This document shows positions 5,528 to 6,569 of a stretch of 6,569 bases of DNA, piece by piece. Origin of the DNA: CAZWRK01 sp964635875 (GTDB lineage Bacteria; Pseudomonadota; Gammaproteobacteria; Burkholderiales; Aquaspirillaceae). The translations under genes and the position numbers were made by a program. The notes beneath the pieces are model-generated. The model was not told the origin of the DNA. It did no database searches and saw nothing but the letters and a program-made list of their open reading frames with translations. Where the stretch lies: positions 1 through 6,569 of the forward strand of contig CAZWRK010000185.1 of the NCBI GenBank assembly GCA_964635875.1, read 5' to 3'. How positions within the stretch are numbered: position 1 is the first letter of the stretch; each line of letters opens with the position of its first letter.

Positions 5528-6553
5528 ATGACCCGTCTTGTGGTTTCTCCGGTCGGTCGTGCCGTGTCGATTGTATTGCTGTTTGGTGTGGCTTCGATCG
5601 CGAGTGTGGTGGTTGCAGTGGCGGTAGGATCGGTGGCGTTAAGCGCGACCGACCTATTGCATGCGCTGCCTGCTGCGCTATCGGGCAGCCCCGTCGATTT
5701 ACACAGCACCTTGCTTAAATTGCGCTTGGATCGGGCGCTGTTGGCGTGGGTCACGGGGAGTTCGTTGGCCTTGGCGGGGGTGATGATGCAAGCCCTGCTG
5801 CGCAATCCGCTCGCCGATCCGTATGTACTCGGGATCTCGGGCGGGGCCTCGGTCGGGGCGTTGCTGGCGATGTTATTTTCGGCGGCGGTGTGGCAAATCG
5901 ACTTGGCGGCCTTGCTCGGCGCAGTGACGGTGACGGTGTTGCTTTTGGGCTTGGTGCGCGGTGATTTGCGCAGCGCCAATGGTCAAACGCCGGTACTGCT
6001 GTTGACGGGGGTGATTCTGTCGGCGGGCTGCGGTGCTTTGGTGACGTTGATGCTGTCGATCGCGCCGGATAACCAAATCCGCAGCATGATTTTTTGGCTG
6101 GTCGGCGACGTTTCTGCGACTGAGCTGCGGTTGATGCCGTGGCTGGTGTTGGCGGCGGCGTGGGCATTTTGTTGGCGGCAGGCGCGGGCGCTCAATATTT
6201 TGGCGATGTATGGCGATTTGGCATCGACGATGGGGGTTGCGGTGAATCGCTTACGCCTGTTCCTGTTTTTGTGGGCAGCGGCGTTGACCGCAAGCGCCGT
6301 GACCAATGCGGGGAGCATTGGCTTTTTGGGGTTGATCGTGCCGCACGCTTGCCGCTTTGCTTTAGGTCCGGATCATCGCCTGCTGTTACCGGTTGCAGCC
6401 TTGAGCGGCGGCATGATTTTAGTCTTGGCCGATACCCTAGCTCGTACCATCGTCGCTCCGCAGCAATTGCCAGTGGGCGTGATTACCGCGCTGATTGGCG
6501 TGCCGGTGTTCCTCTTGCAATTGCAGCAACTGCGCCGCCGAGGTCACACATGA
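5528..6553 (+). CDS. btuC: Vitamin B12 ABC transporter permease BtuC (FecCD family)
   Basis: A 341-residue inner-membrane permease of the FecCD family, with about ten membrane helices and a length typical of the family. Signatures include GSSLALAGVMMQALL from residue 77, the following RNPLADPYVLGISGGASVGA, LLLTGVILSA, FWLVGDVS, the block GSIGFLGLIVPHACR starting at 262 that contacts the ATPase, and a final LPVGVITALIGVPVF. The family also carries iron-siderophores and heme; cobalamin is assigned because of the riboswitch and btuB. It begins 11 bases after btuB, with AGG five bases before its ATG, so they share a message. Its stop overlaps the next start as ATGA. Leucine and valine are often TTG and GTG here, giving a G-rich coding strand, unlike the C-rich btuB. 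Confidence 0.92.
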   Translation: MTRLVVSPVGRAVSIVLLFGVASIASVVVAVAVGSVALSATDLLHALPAALSGSPVDLHSTLLKLRLDRALLAWVTGSSLALAGVMMQALLRNPLADPYVLGISGGASVGALLAMLFSAAVWQIDLAALLGAVTVTVLLLGLVRGDLRSANGQTPVLLLTGVILSAGCGALVTLMLSIAPDNQIRSMIFWLVGDVSATELRLMPWLVLAAAWAFCWRQARALNILAMYGDLASTMGVAVNRLRLFLFLWAAALTASAVTNAGSIGFLGLIVPHACRFALGPDHRLLLPVAALSGGMILVLADTLARTIVAPQQLPVGVITALIGVPVFLLQLQQLRRRGHT

Positions 6554-6569
6554 TCGAAACCTTTGGTCT
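6550..6569 (+). CDS. Start of next operon gene, probably the ATPase BtuD
   Basis: Only six codons (MIETFG) are visible before the window ends. The ATG overlaps the btuC stop (ATGA) and is preceded by GAGGT at 6540-6544, a good ribosome site, so translation is coupled to btuC. In such operons the next gene usually encodes the ATP-binding subunit BtuD; this is inferred from position, since no ATPase motif is in view. Confidence 0.6.

Noticed and set aside
5518..5979. Minus-strand open frame of 153 codons opposite btuC
   Set aside because: It is antisense to conserved FecCD motifs and made of low-complexity Ala/Thr/Pro/Asn text.

Overview
The window reads as Gram-negative proteobacterial chromosome. 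The evidence is a TonB-dependent outer-membrane receptor, a periplasmic binding protein, a LprI-type periplasmic protein and a GGDEF signalling protein. Gene style and the order riboswitch-btuB-btuC-next gene would fit a betaproteobacterium, possibly near Neisseriales/Chitinibacteraceae, but that placement is a low-confidence inference. No mobile element, CRISPR array, tRNA or rRNA was seen.

Region 1 (1-2031, plus strand, AT-rich) holds the 3' end of a PotD/PotF-like periplasmic solute-binding protein. It overlaps by one base the start of a membrane diguanylate cyclase (periplasmic Cache-like sensor, HAMP, GGDEF). This pairing resembles the NspS-MbaA polyamine signalling module of Vibrio cholerae, so the binding protein may serve signalling rather than transport. 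A hairpin at 2034-2057 closes the unit and also ends the convergent gene.

Region 2 (2079-3222, minus strand) holds a small secreted DUF1311/LprI-like protein and, upstream of it, a COG3467-type flavin-binding split-barrel protein (pyridoxamine 5'-phosphate oxidase family). A probable terminator lies between them, so they are likely separate transcription units.

Region 3 (3223-6569, plus strand, GC-rich) is a vitamin B12 uptake operon. It starts with an extended -10 promoter, followed by a complete cobalamin riboswitch with a 7-bp closing helix. A long intrinsic terminator serves as its expression platform, and a further 9-bp hairpin follows. Then come btuB (outer-membrane B12 receptor), btuC (inner-membrane permease) and the first 20 bases of a translationally coupled next gene, probably the ATPase btuD. 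When cobalamin is plentiful the riboswitch should favour termination before btuB. When it is scarce, BtuB imports B12 across the outer membrane using TonB energy, and BtuC with its ATPase carries it across the inner membrane. The binding protein BtuF is not in view.

The most interesting lead is the binding-protein/diguanylate-cyclase pair. The B12 leader is a clear known riboswitch class with some less usual structure downstream of it.
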